Source of the DNA: Selaginella tamariscina
Lineage: Eukaryota; Streptophyta; Lycopodiopsida; Selaginellales; Selaginellaceae
Assembly: GCA_003024785.1 (NCBI GenBank)
Contig: PUQB01000183.1
Coordinates: 124,001 to 188,000 of the forward strand
DNA length: 64,000 bases
Direction of reading: 5' to 3'
The position numbers were made by a program, and so were the translations under genes. Below the pieces are notes generated by a model. That model searched no databases and was not told the origin of the DNA. It was given only the letters and a program-made list of their open reading frames with translations. Numbering within the stretch: position 1 is the stretch's first letter; the number at the start of each line of letters is the position of its first letter. Positions 47,979 to 59,106 of the stretch are shown here, piece by piece.

Positions 47979-50271
47979 ATGGCTTCCCGGCCGGAGAATG
48001 TTGGAATTCTGGCGATGGAAGTCTACTTTCCGACTAGCTGTATCCGGCAGGTACGGATCAGATCCACATTGCGTTCCGATTTTGTTTTGTAACTGATTTC
48101 AATTGTCAGGAGGATCTCTGAGAAGCACGATGCGGTACCCTCCGGCAAGTACACAATCGGCTTGGTCAGGAGCGGCTTGCGTTCTGTACCGATTTAGAGG
48201 ATGTGATCTCCATGAGGTATGCGAAACAAATTTAGTGTATTTACTGTCTTCTAATGCGTTTATAGTTTGACTGTGGTGAAATCGCTGCTTGAGAAGCACA
48301 AGGTAGCTCCGGAGAGCGTGGGGCGGCTCGAGGTCGGGAGTGAACAGTGATCGATAAGAGCAAGTCCATAAAAACGTGGTTAATGCGGCTTTTTGAGGTT
48401 TGTTTGTTTAAGAGGCGTGGTTTGGATGACTTTGTTCTAATTTCTTTTAACAGGAGTCGGGAAATTCGATATTCAAGGCGTTTGACTCGAGCAACGCATG
48501 TTATGGAGGCACTGCGGCCTTGCTAAACTGTGTAACTGGGTAGAGAGTAGCGGATGGATGGCCGATACGGGCTGTGTAGCTGCCGACAGTGCTGTAAGTA
48601 CTTTGCGTATATATATGTGTGTGTACTTAACTATGTTTGGGACAGGTTATGCTGAAGGACCTGCTAGACCGAGTTGGTGAGCTGGGCTGTTGCGATGCTT
48701 ATTGGTCCAGATGCCCCTTTTTGTTTGACTGTAGACACATTGGAAACACATATGTCTCATACATACGACTTACAAACCGAATCTTGCTAGTGAATATCCG
48801 GTACATTATCAATATAATATAAACATAACCATTTTGTATGTGTGTGTGAGAGAGTTATTTCTCTCATTAGAGTATAACACAGTGTATGTGATTGGTTTTG
48901 AACTTTATCAGGTAGTCGAGGAGGTTGTCACAGAAGTGCTACTTGATGGCTCTAGACTTGTGCTACAACCGGTTTTGTCAGAAGTAACATCTCTCTCTCC
49001 CTCCCTCTCTCACACAAACACGCACACACACGCACTGACTGTGTTTTTTTATGTAGATATGAGAAACGAAGGAAAATCCTTCTCTCCCTGGACGATGCTG
49101 ACTACGTGTGTGTTCATTCTCCTTACAAAAGGTTGATTTTACCCATAGACATAAGTACACACATGTGAAAAACACACATATACACGTACATGCACACGCA
49201 CACCATGCATATACGCTCTTTTAACACGGTTTTCTGTGAATACAGCTTGTACAAAAGAGCTTTGCACGGCTTGTCTACAACGATTTCAAGAGGAATCTCA
49301 GGTACTTATTAAACAATATTATTACAACTTAATATATTTATCTGAATATATATTGGTTTATGTATAGACAAAGACAAGAATGCGGAGGAGAGACTGAAGC
49401 CATTTGCAGACCTGTCTCTGAACGTAGTACAACACCGACAGAGAACTAGAAAAAGTAAGCTTTTTACATTTCTCGATTATAGATCATATAATGATATATA
49501 ATTTTACTCTTCACAGGTGATTCAGGACATTGCTAAGCCACAGTACAATACCAAAGTTGGACCAACCACTTTGATACCCAAACAAGTCGGCAACATGTAC
49601 TGTGCTGCATTGTATGCTGGAGTGCGTCTCTCATTCACAACAAAAACGATGACCTTAAGTAACACACGCACACACCATCTATACACATACACACGGCAAA
49701 AGATATAATTAAGCTTTTTTGTAGGTTGGTAGAAGGATATTGATGTTTTCTTACGGGAGTGGACTTGCCTCAAGTCTGTTTCTATCAATGTACGTGAGGC
49801 GCCAGCACCCTTTTACTGCCTCTAATGTTGCCAAGTGCATGCAAGTTTCTACCATACTGGAAACGCGTTGCAGGTGAGTGCCAGTGTGTCACTTTGCTGA
49901 GATCAACCATGTTAAACTATCAAACATGTGCGTGTGTGTCCGTGCAAACTGGTAAAGCATGTTGTCTCTAATATTTCTTCTGATATATCCATGTGTAGAT
50001 GTATCCATGTGTGTGGTGTAGATGGCACGTGTTGTGCGTGTGTGTGTGAGAGAGAGAGATTATTAATATGGGTGTATCAATACAGGTTCCCCAGAAGACT
50101 TTTGTACACACCATGGAGCTTATGGAGACTAGATATGGTGCCAAGAGTTTCACACCTATAAGTGATATGGCTACTATTCGACCAGGAACATACTACTTGA
50201 CGAGGGTGGACGATCTATACCGTCGATTTTATGATAGACTTCCAATCCTACCACCAATGGAGCATGTTGAT
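47979..50271 (+). CDS. HMGS: Hydroxymethylglutaryl-CoA synthase (mevalonate pathway), with frame breaks
   Basis: HMGS condenses acetyl-CoA with acetoacetyl-CoA to HMG-CoA in the cytosolic mevalonate pathway to sterols and terpenoids. Exons: 47979-48050, 48110-48216, 48266-48397, 48454-48593, 48646-48800, 48912-48983, 49057-49131, 49246-49301, 49368-49454, 49517-49658, 49725-49873 and 50086 to about 50271. Landmarks are [46 protein letters not shown] (catalytic Cys), [22 protein letters not shown] (catalytic His), [26 protein letters not shown] and the C-terminal [20 protein letters not shown]. About ten single-base indels are needed (for example near 48120, 48160, 48350, 48535, 48557, 48680, 49435 and 49632), more than in any other gene here. 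It may be a young pseudogene or a poorly polished copy. The last exon may read through to a stop at 50404 or splice onward at 50272. Confidence 0.93.
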
Positions 50272-50406
50272 GTAAGATTTCAGATTATTCTTTTAAACTT
50301 TGCAATAAAAGTTCATGTATTCGAAGATGAGTATAATAATTATTTAAGAGTTAGAGAGATATGTTATTATTTAATAGCTTATCCATCGACATGGATAATC
50401 CTATAA

Positions 50407-50671
50407 TTAAACACTTATTAAACTATGTCTTTAACTATTGAATAATGATTTTCACATTGCCTTATGATGTATCATAGTTGGTGTTATTATCGGTCATTGT
50501 GATATTAAGATCGATCTGAAGTTAAAAAAAAATATTTAATATTTTATCTTAGATTATTTTGACACATAATAGTCTCTCACACTTAACATGTGTGTGTGTT
50601 ATGTGTATAGAGGATATTTTAGATGAAGCTCTAACATATATGTGTAAAGTTCTATATAAATCGCTCTCTCA

Positions 50672-50703
<32 letters not shown>

Positions 50704-52864
50704 TATCATAGAATATTCTAATCGTACATTACTTACTACTGGATGGATAATATGTAGACGCGTGCTTACTCTCTCTCTCACACACGCTTGATTATATGGT
50801 AATTACAGTTAGTTGAATACACTTATGGCAGCAACAAGGCCAGTAAATAATTTTAACATTAACATTGAAGTTTTAACCATTAAATAAATATAAATAAAAT
50901 TAAAAATGAGAAAAATCTAGAATGATTATAAATGAAACAAAGTTTTAAATTTATTGCTATATTTTGTTATTATTTATTTTATTTGAGATAAATAAAATAA
51001 TATCAATTATATATATATATAAAATATAAATAATATATCTAATTTATAGAAAAAGTATACTGAAATACAGTAACTATATATAGTCAATTTAATTAAATAA
51101 AATAAAATATTTCAAATAAGAAAATATTAATAAGTGTGACAGAAGTCTCTAAATAATTATATATATTGCAATATGCTGTATTTAATTGATTGTTAAATAT
51201 TACAAATATAATATAATAGTAATTTATATATTTTTTAAGAATATATTTATTAAAGTGCAAATTGAAGTTTCAAGAGTAAAAATAATTTTAAAATTCGATA
51301 ATCATATTCTTTAAACAAAATTTATATTCTCTAAATGCATTATAAAAATCAAATTAATTAACTTAATTAACAATGATGAAGGACGGGGTTGGATTGGAAA
51401 CTAGCCTCGGAGCCTTGTATTAACCATCGAACGATTTTAGAAACATGTGTCACTATAGTACATGATAAAATATTACTTTTTAATATGAACAGTCACATAT
51501 TCATTAATTTATGGGTTAATAATTAAGAAAGATTCTCAAATCAGAATTTACTATACTACTATATGAGTATGCATATTTGTTGAAAACATAGCTTGATTCA
51601 AAGGTCTATAATGGTTAAATTTTAAAAAACTAGTAGAATAAACCTCATAATTAAATAATTTTATTAAGTTATCTGCTTTTACACCAGTTACAAAGGGTTA
51701 CACCATTATTATTGCTTGACTTCACTATTTATTTAACTTTATTAATAACATGTGCTAGCACTAGCAATGTTAACGAGCTTTCTCATATTAATTTTCCTAA
51801 ACTATAAGTTTCACTAATAACAAGGCTAGTGCATACCTTCACTTTAATGTCTCCATCTCTCCGAGGTTGGATGCATTTTGTGTTATCAATTTGTTTTTAA
51901 GAGTTCTAAGTTAAGTTTATGAGTCAAAGTTTTTAAGAAAATAATCTAGTTGTGATTCATAACAAATCTAAAAAATGAAGAGTGAAATTTATTAATAAAA
52001 CTTTATATTCATAAGTCACTCAGAAACTTCGGCTTCATAATTAATAAGTGGGCTTTGCTATTAAGGTTTGTAAATTTAGCTTCTTTCTTCTTGTTTCCTC
52101 CTCACAATCTGGCAATTTGAAATGTTTATTTAAGAAACTCCCATATGACTCGTCACTGAAGACGTCGGTGAAAATGTCTGTTAAATTCTTCTTATAGAAA
52201 TTAAAATTGCTCATTGAATCTAGACAATGGGATCAAATTAAATTTATAAATTTACACATTACTAGTTTCAATTATTAATGATGAGTCTTTGTTTTAGGTA
52301 TTCAAGGATCTTAATGAGTGAATATATCCTTTCAATACCATCCTATGGTCACACAAGTTACAACTATATTTGTTGTACCGACTATAAAATTGACAACCAT
52401 AGTGTGTGGTGATGCATATAACTTTAGCAATAGCTACATTGACTTTGGTGAGCACTCCCTATAATTCATGTACTTTGCTCCAAGAGGTACAGTCACAAGC
52501 ATTTTATTGTCTAGAACATTTGGAATAATGTCGGTGTTACTATCGTATCTCGACAACTTGGCAATTAAAAACTCCACATGAAGGTAATTGTATAATATAT
52601 TTTGCATTCTTAGATTCTTATATATTATTTTTCTTGGTGTATGAGATTTGTTGGTAAATCCCACACCAATAAAATTTACTCTTATATCTCCCTTTCATGG
52701 GGTTCACCGACGAACACCATGGATGCAATATTGCTTACATTCATTTGCAAACTACATGTTCTTATTAACCTTCATATTAAATTTTCATTGTAGTTGGATG
52801 CACATCCAGACACCATCCCTGGGATCAACATAATTTATGTTGATTATATTGGAATGGTCAATGT
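50407..52864. other. AT-rich region without recognisable genes
   Basis: It contains (TA)n near 50672-50700 and long A/T-rich stretches. Frames near 52434-52664 (-) and 52648-52833 (+) have no recognisable motif. The right end is the insertion flank of the next retrotransposon. Confidence 0.4.
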
Positions 52865-53460
52865 TGTCAAGCCACGATCCAGGAACCAGGAAGAAAACAG
52901 GATTCTAAAGACGGGAATGCTTGACTCAGGAACAGGACCGAGAGCAGGACAGGAACTAGGAATAGGAACAGGACGGATCTAGGAGCAAGACAAGATCAGG
53001 ATAGGATCCGGGAGCAAGACAGGAAAGTGCAGGACAAGATCCAGGAACAAGACAAAAGCAGGACAGGATCCCGGAGCAGGACAGGAAACAGGAGCGAGAC
53101 AGGAACAGGACAGGAAACAAGACAAGAACAGGACAAGACAAGATTGATCGTAGTAAGACTGGTGTTGATAGTAACTGATTGTACAACAATTAGGTCGGAG
53201 CTTTTATGCTCACAACTCCAAGAGCTAATCTAGGCATGAATGCTAAAAGTGGTTGCATGCATGCAAAAGTGACTGCATGCATGCAGAGGCTAAGATGAGT
53301 CCACATGTCCCTTATCCTCTAGGCATATCCTGTGGCATATCTTGTAGGAATATCCTGCAACCATATCCTGTGTTCGGAATCCTGGTAGGAATATTCTATA
53401 GGAAAGTCCTGCAGCCCATATCCTGTATTCGGAATCCTGTATCTGTATCGGGTCGTGACA
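52865..53460 (-). repeat. 3' LTR of the 53-59 kb chromovirus, with GA-rich repeats
   Basis: The first about 260 bp are strongly purine-biased on the plus strand and built of irregular AGGAACAGGA and AGGACAGGAT words. The rest is dense in TATCCTGTGG and ATCCTGTA-like words. A duplicated GCATGCATGCA block lies near 53255-53285. Confidence 0.92.
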
Positions 53461-53471
53461 GCACCTCCTCC

Positions 53472-56400
53472 CTAAAGACGAGTTCCACGAGTCTTGGGAC
53501 CTGGTTTAGCAGGATAATGCCGATGAAGGCAGCAACCTTGGAAGAAGCATGGAGTAAGTTGGATGCAGGTTCCTAAGTGCGATCAGTAGGCAAATACCCT
53601 TTCCAATCCACCAAGTATTAGAGTTGGTGGCGATGAAGACGAGAATCAAGGATGGCTGCGACTTCGTACTTAGGTTCAGTGTCAATGACCACAGGAGGGG
53701 GAGGAGAAGAAACATGACCGGGAAGAGAAGAAGGATGATATGGCTCCAACAAGGAGGTGTGAAACACAGGATGAAGTTTCACCGTGGATGGTAACTCGAG
53801 TCGGAAAGCTACAGGATTTACCTTCGCCACGATCCTGTAAGGGCCCAATCGTTGAAAATCCAACTTAGAAGAAGGCCTGTTGGTGCGAATGTGTCGACGA
53901 AGAAGCCACACGAGATCACCAATCTTGTATGTAGGTGCCGGTTGACGGTGAGCATCAGCATGATGCTTGTATCGTTCCTGTGCCTGCTGAAGATGGACCT
54001 GGAGATCATCCTGTACCTGCCGAAGATGCTGAAGACGATCCTGTACTGCAGGAGCGGAAGAAGGAGAAGCGGGAGGAGCAAAGTCAAAACGTGGGTGGTG
54101 GCATGTAAGAGCAAAGAAAGGTGTCTGTCTTGTAGATGCGTGAACGGAGTTGTTGTAGGCAAACTCCGCCATTGGAAAAGGTCCAACTAGTTGTCCTGCT
54201 GGTAATTGATGAAGCAACGAAGATACTATTCCAAGGTCTGAATTGTGCGTTTGGACTGCCCATCGGTTTGTGAGTGATATCTTGAAGAAAGATCCGCTTT
54301 AACCTGTAGACTCCAAAGAAGCTCTCGCCAAAACTTAGACATGAATTGTGGACCTCGATTGGAAACAATGCTCTCAAGAAGACCATGATGTCGAAACACC
54401 TCGCGGATCACCAACTCGGCAGTTGTCTGACCTGTAGCTGTCTTGTTGCAGGGTAGGAAATGAGCCTGCTTAGTGAAACGGTCAACCACCACAAGAACTG
54501 CATCGAATCCACGAGAAGGAGGAAGATCTGTGAGGAAATCCATAGAGATGGATCTCCAAGGAGCAGAAGGAACAGGAAGAGGACGAAGAAGACCAGAGGG
54601 TGCATGATTGGCATCTTCGACCTGCTACAAGTGTCACAACTCCGTACAAACCTCTCCACAAAACCTCGCAACCCAGGCCACCAATAGTTGCAAGTCACCA
54701 ACTCCACTGTCTTGGCCACACCAAAATGTCTTGTAGCCGGGTATCATGACAATCCTGTACCACACGAGTCCTGGAAATACCAACAGGGACGTACAGGAGA
54801 CCTTCTCGGTACAGGAGTCCATCCTGTATGGTGAACAGGTTGTAATCTGGATGGGAGCTGGAGGAAGAGGAACTTGCAACGTCAGGATGAATGTGTGAGA
54901 ACACATTCTTTGCCAAGTCGTCTGTAGCCAACTGCGAACGGACGTCCTGTAGGAGTGTTGAATTTGCTGGAGCCTGATGAACCTGTAGTGCCGCAAGCCG
55001 AAATCGATCAGGACCCAACAACATTGCCTTTGACAGTCAAATGCAGGATCGCCCGGGCTTGGTGCAAGGTAAGAGCGCCTAGACAATGCGTCCGCCTTGC
55101 CATTCTGAAAACCGGGCCTGTAGACGATGACGAAGTCAAAACGTGATAGGAACTCCGCCCACTTAGCCTGTCGCCGACTGAGAACTCGAGCCGTTTGAAA
55201 GTACTCCAGTTCTTGTGATCCGTAAGAACTTGTACAGGATGTGCAGCACTTTCTAGGAAATGCCGCCACTCCTCAAACGAATCCACAATGGCCTTGAGTT
55301 CCTTGTCATGAATCTCGTAATTGATCTCCGCCAACAGGAACTTACGAGAGTGAAAAGCTACAAGATGAAGCAACTTGTCCTCTCCAACTTGCGATAAGAC
55401 GGATCCTACAGCAAAATCCAAGGCATCTGCTTCAATGAAGAAAGGATAAGAAGGGTCAGGATGTGCTAGAATCGGAGCTGTCGTGAAGACGTCCTTGAGT
55501 GTTGTGAACGCATGTTCTGCCTTGTCGGACCAAGAGAAAAGTCCTGTGCGCTTGGTGAGTTTTGTGAATGGATGTACACGCTTGGAGAAGTCCTGTATGA
55601 ACCGCCTGTAGAAGTTTGCAAAGCCAAGGAAACATTGTACATCTCGTACCGACTTGGGCCTCTCCCACTCCACAATGGTCTTCACCTTGTGCATTCCATG
55701 GAAACGCCAGCAGGAGAGACGATGTAGCCCAAGAACTCCACCGAATCCCTATCGGAAAAAACACTTCTCCAACTTCGCGTACAGGCCATGCTCGCGAAGC
55801 CGCTCTAGAACTAGTCGTACATGCTTGTCATGTGCCGCCTGGTCCTTGGAGAAAATCAAGATGTCGTCGAGGTAGATCACCACAAACTGGTCCAAGAAGT
55901 CACGAAAGATGTCGTTCACCATGTGTTGGAACACGGCTGGGGCATTGGTAAGGCCGAAAGGCATTACCGTGTACTCAAAATGTCCATACCTTGTACGAAA
56001 GGCAGTCTTCCACTCATCGCCGGGACGAATCCGTACAAGGTTGTAGGCCCTCGTAAGTCGATCTTCGTGAACACCTTTGCTCCTCGCAGCCGATCGAGAA
56101 GTTCCGGGATCAATGGCAACGGGTACCGATTCCGAATGGTGACTTGATTCAAACCCCTGTAGTCCACAACCAAACGTAAACTCCCATCCTTCTTCTTGAC
56201 AAAGAAGATAGGCGCTCCTGCAGGGGACTTTGAGTGACGAATGAAGCCGGATGCCAAGTTGTCCTCGATGTACTGACGAAGAACCTCCAACTCTGTGGGT
56301 GACAATGCATAAATCGGTCCGAATGGTGGAGTCTTTCCTTCCGCAAGATCAATAGGACAGTCGTAGGACCTGTGAACAGGAAGAACTGCAGCCTTGTGCT

Positions 56401-58431
56401 TGTCAAAAACGTCCTTAAAGTCGTGTACTTGGATGGTAGGGAAGAAGGAGGAGAAGGAAGAAGGAAGGAGAAGGAGATTGAAAAACAGGAGAGTCGGATA
56501 CAGGAAAGGTAGAAGAGGACGTAGGAGTTACTTGAAAGGCAAAAAGGTGGAAAGGAGCAGGATCAGTGGCGAGTTCATGCATGGTAGTGGTAAGAACTCG
56601 GAGAGGAGAAGGAGGGAGCTGTGACTGAAAAAGAGGAAGGATCTTGGGGGTGGAACAGAAGCAGTAACAGAAAGAGCAGGATTGGAAAAAACCTGTGTGG
56701 TGTTGATGAGTGTACAGGATTGGAAGAATCCTGTACAGGAGTCCGTGGTTGCGCAGAGTGGGAAAAGCCTGCGAATGTGCTGACGAATCAACAGGAGGTG
56801 GATCCTGTTGAGGAGGAACCTTCGACACTGATACAGGATTGGAAGAACCCTGTACAGGACACCGCAAACTTACAGGAGTGGAGAGAGCCTGCGGATGTGC
56901 TGAGGAACTGACATGAGGTGAATCCTGTCGAGGAGGAGTCTTCAACACTGGTACAGGAACAGGCACGGTCAATCCTGTAGCTTGTACTGCCTCAGATACT
57001 AAGGATGTATCCTGCACACAGGAAGGTACAGGATTGATCCTAGCTGTGGAGAGGAAAACGTGAGCGTCCTAGACCTCCAGTCGATCTGCGGATTTGCAAC
57101 AACGAACCATGGCATGCCCAAAATGATGGGAGTCGACCGAGTCTTGATCAAGTTGAAGGAAATTGAACAGTTGAATGTGCCATACTGCAGGAGAGAGGTT
57201 CGGTAGCATGGGTAACTGCGCCAGAAGCAATAGACGCCCATCGGCCACCTCTACAGGAACTGCACGCTTCAACTTCACCACCGAAATGCCATGTTGAGTT
57301 GCAAAGTGTCATCCATGAAGCATGCATTTGCACCAGTGTCTAACAAGGCAAACTCCATGAGCTCTCGATTATTAAGATGAATGTGTACAGGAAACTTAAG
57401 TGATGGATGGTATGAGCAGCACCAATGGAGCCTGCACCTACGTCCAACTTCGCGGCTCCTAGACGAAGTGGACATTGGAGTTTTCCGACTGAACTTCAGC
57501 TTCAACTTCACGCGTCTTGAAGTTCCTGGCTTTAATAGGACAATCTGCCACCTTGTGTCCTGCTCCACCACAATACAAGCAGGTTCTCACTGCGACGACG
57601 TTGCTTCTCAGCAGCGGAAAGAGAGCCACGCTTGGATTTCTCAACCTCCATAGGAACTACTCCAGAAGGTGGTGCAGGAACATGTACCACAGCTGCAGGA
57701 TTGGTTTGCAGGAACTGCTGACGGGATCTTTCCTGACGACGCTCGAACAAACGGTTGTCGCAACGAACAGCTTGTTGCATGATCTCCGCTAATGTTTGGG
57801 CATCCGGTAACGTAAGGAGAAGGTCCTTCACGTCATCCCTCAACCCAAAACGGAAGTGTTCGATCAATGCAGTCTCGTCCCATGGAATGTTCGTGCAAAG
57901 TTGCTGAAATTCGGATGCATAGACGGAAGCTGGTCGGGATCCTTGAGTGAGCTTCCGTAACTTCGTGCATGCAGAACGGTACTTATCAGGATCTCCAAAA
58001 CAGGCTTCAAAGGCAGCCACGAAACCTTCAAAGTCTTCCATCAATGGGTCGTCACGCTCCAGCAAGGGGGCAACCCAAGCCCGTGGAGATCCACTTAGTA
58101 AGGATGCCAAAAGACCCACCTTTTGAGCATCAGTCGAGTAGCGCCGTGGTTGCATACGGATCAAGAGCCGGATCTGATTCAGGAAACCTTGGAAATCGGC
58201 ACGATTGCCACTGAACTTCTCTGGCATGCTAACCTTCGGCTCCGAAGAAAAGTTGATGAAGAGGGAACCACCGATGCCTGAGAGAGAGCCTGCGCAGCAG
58301 CCTTGGAGGATGCATCAGCAGCTGCATGTGCCGCATTGGTGGAACCTTGCAGTCGGTGACCACTTGGCGCAAAGTGGCCAGCTCATGAAGTACATTTGGT
58401 GCTCGCGTTGAAAGCGCTCAAAATCAGCCAT
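53472..58431 (-). pseudogene. Gag-pol of the 53-59 kb chromovirus, frame-disrupted
   Basis: Gag opens at 58431 (MADFERFQRE) and, after a frame break, continues as MPEKFSGNRADFQGFLNQIR from 58227 to a CCHC knuckle CLYCGGAGHKVADC near 57595. The protease is FALLDTGANACFMDD (about 57340-57295). Reverse transcriptase has [33 protein letters not shown] and [13 protein letters not shown] (about 55885-55845). RNase H has FFIEADALDFAVGSVLSQVG. Integrase has [39 protein letters not shown] and SRYHSQTDGQS. The chromodomain reads PKYEVAAIL then YLVDWKGY, with a YPAKPGPKTRGTRL tail ending at 53472. Several frames are broken, so it is not functional as assembled. Confidence 0.92.
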
Positions 58432-58515
58432 GATCTAGGAAAGAAAAAGGAGGAAAAAAGAATCAAGAAAAAGGTAGCTGGAAAACGGAGAACTATGAAG
58501 CAGTTACTATCAAAC

Positions 58516-59101
58516 TGTCAAGCCACGATCCAGGAACCAGGAAGAGAACAGGATTCCAAGGACAGGAAGGCTTGACTCAGGAACAGGACCGAGAGCAGGA
58601 CAGGAACTAGGAATAGGAACAGGACGGATCTAGGAGCAAGACAGGATCAGGATAGGATCCGGGAGCAAGACAGGAAAGCGCAGGACAGATCCAGGAACAA
58701 GACAAGCAGGACAGGATCCGGAGCAGACAGGAAACAGGAGCGAGACAGGAACAGGACAGGAAACAAGACAAGAACAAGACAAGACAAGATTGATCGTAGT
58801 AAGACTGGTGTTGATAGTAACTGATTGTACAACAATTAGGTCGGAGCTTTTATGCTCACAACTCCAAGAGCTAATCTAGGCATGATGCTAAAAGTGGTTG
58901 CATGCATGCAAAAGTGATTGCATGCATGCAGAGGCTAAGATGAGTCCACATGTCCCTTATCCTCTAGGCATATCCTGTGGCATATCCTGTAGGAATATCC
59001 TGCAACCGTATCCTGTGTCCGGAATCCTGGTAGGAATATCCTGTAGGAAAGTCCTGCAACCCATATCCTGTATCCGGAATCCTGTATTCTGGGTCGTGAC
59101 A
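58516..59101 (-). repeat. 5' LTR of the 53-59 kb chromovirus
   Basis: This copy of 52865-53460 differs by scattered substitutions and several one- to two-base indels in the GA-rich part. Confidence 0.92.
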
Positions 59102-59106
59102 AATGT

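Larger units (their letters stand above)
52865..59101 (-). mobile_element. Second chromodomain Ty3/gypsy LTR retrotransposon (6.2 kb) with intact target duplication
   Basis: LTRs at 52865-53460 (596 bp) and 58516-59101 (586 bp) begin TGTCAAGCC and end GTCGTGACA. The 5-bp target duplication AATGT is perfect (52860-52864 and 59102-59106). A purine tract on the minus strand (AGGGAGGAGGTG) adjoins the 3' LTR and almost touches the pol stop codon. The domain order is gag, protease, RT, RNase H, integrase, chromodomain. The primer-binding site does not match initiator Met tRNA and I could not assign it. The family is clearly distinct from the 38-45 kb element. Confidence 0.94.

Noticed and set aside
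52865-53120. GA-rich stretch as an independent satellite
   Set aside because: It recurs in the second LTR of the same element and lies within clear LTR boundaries, so it is part of the LTR.
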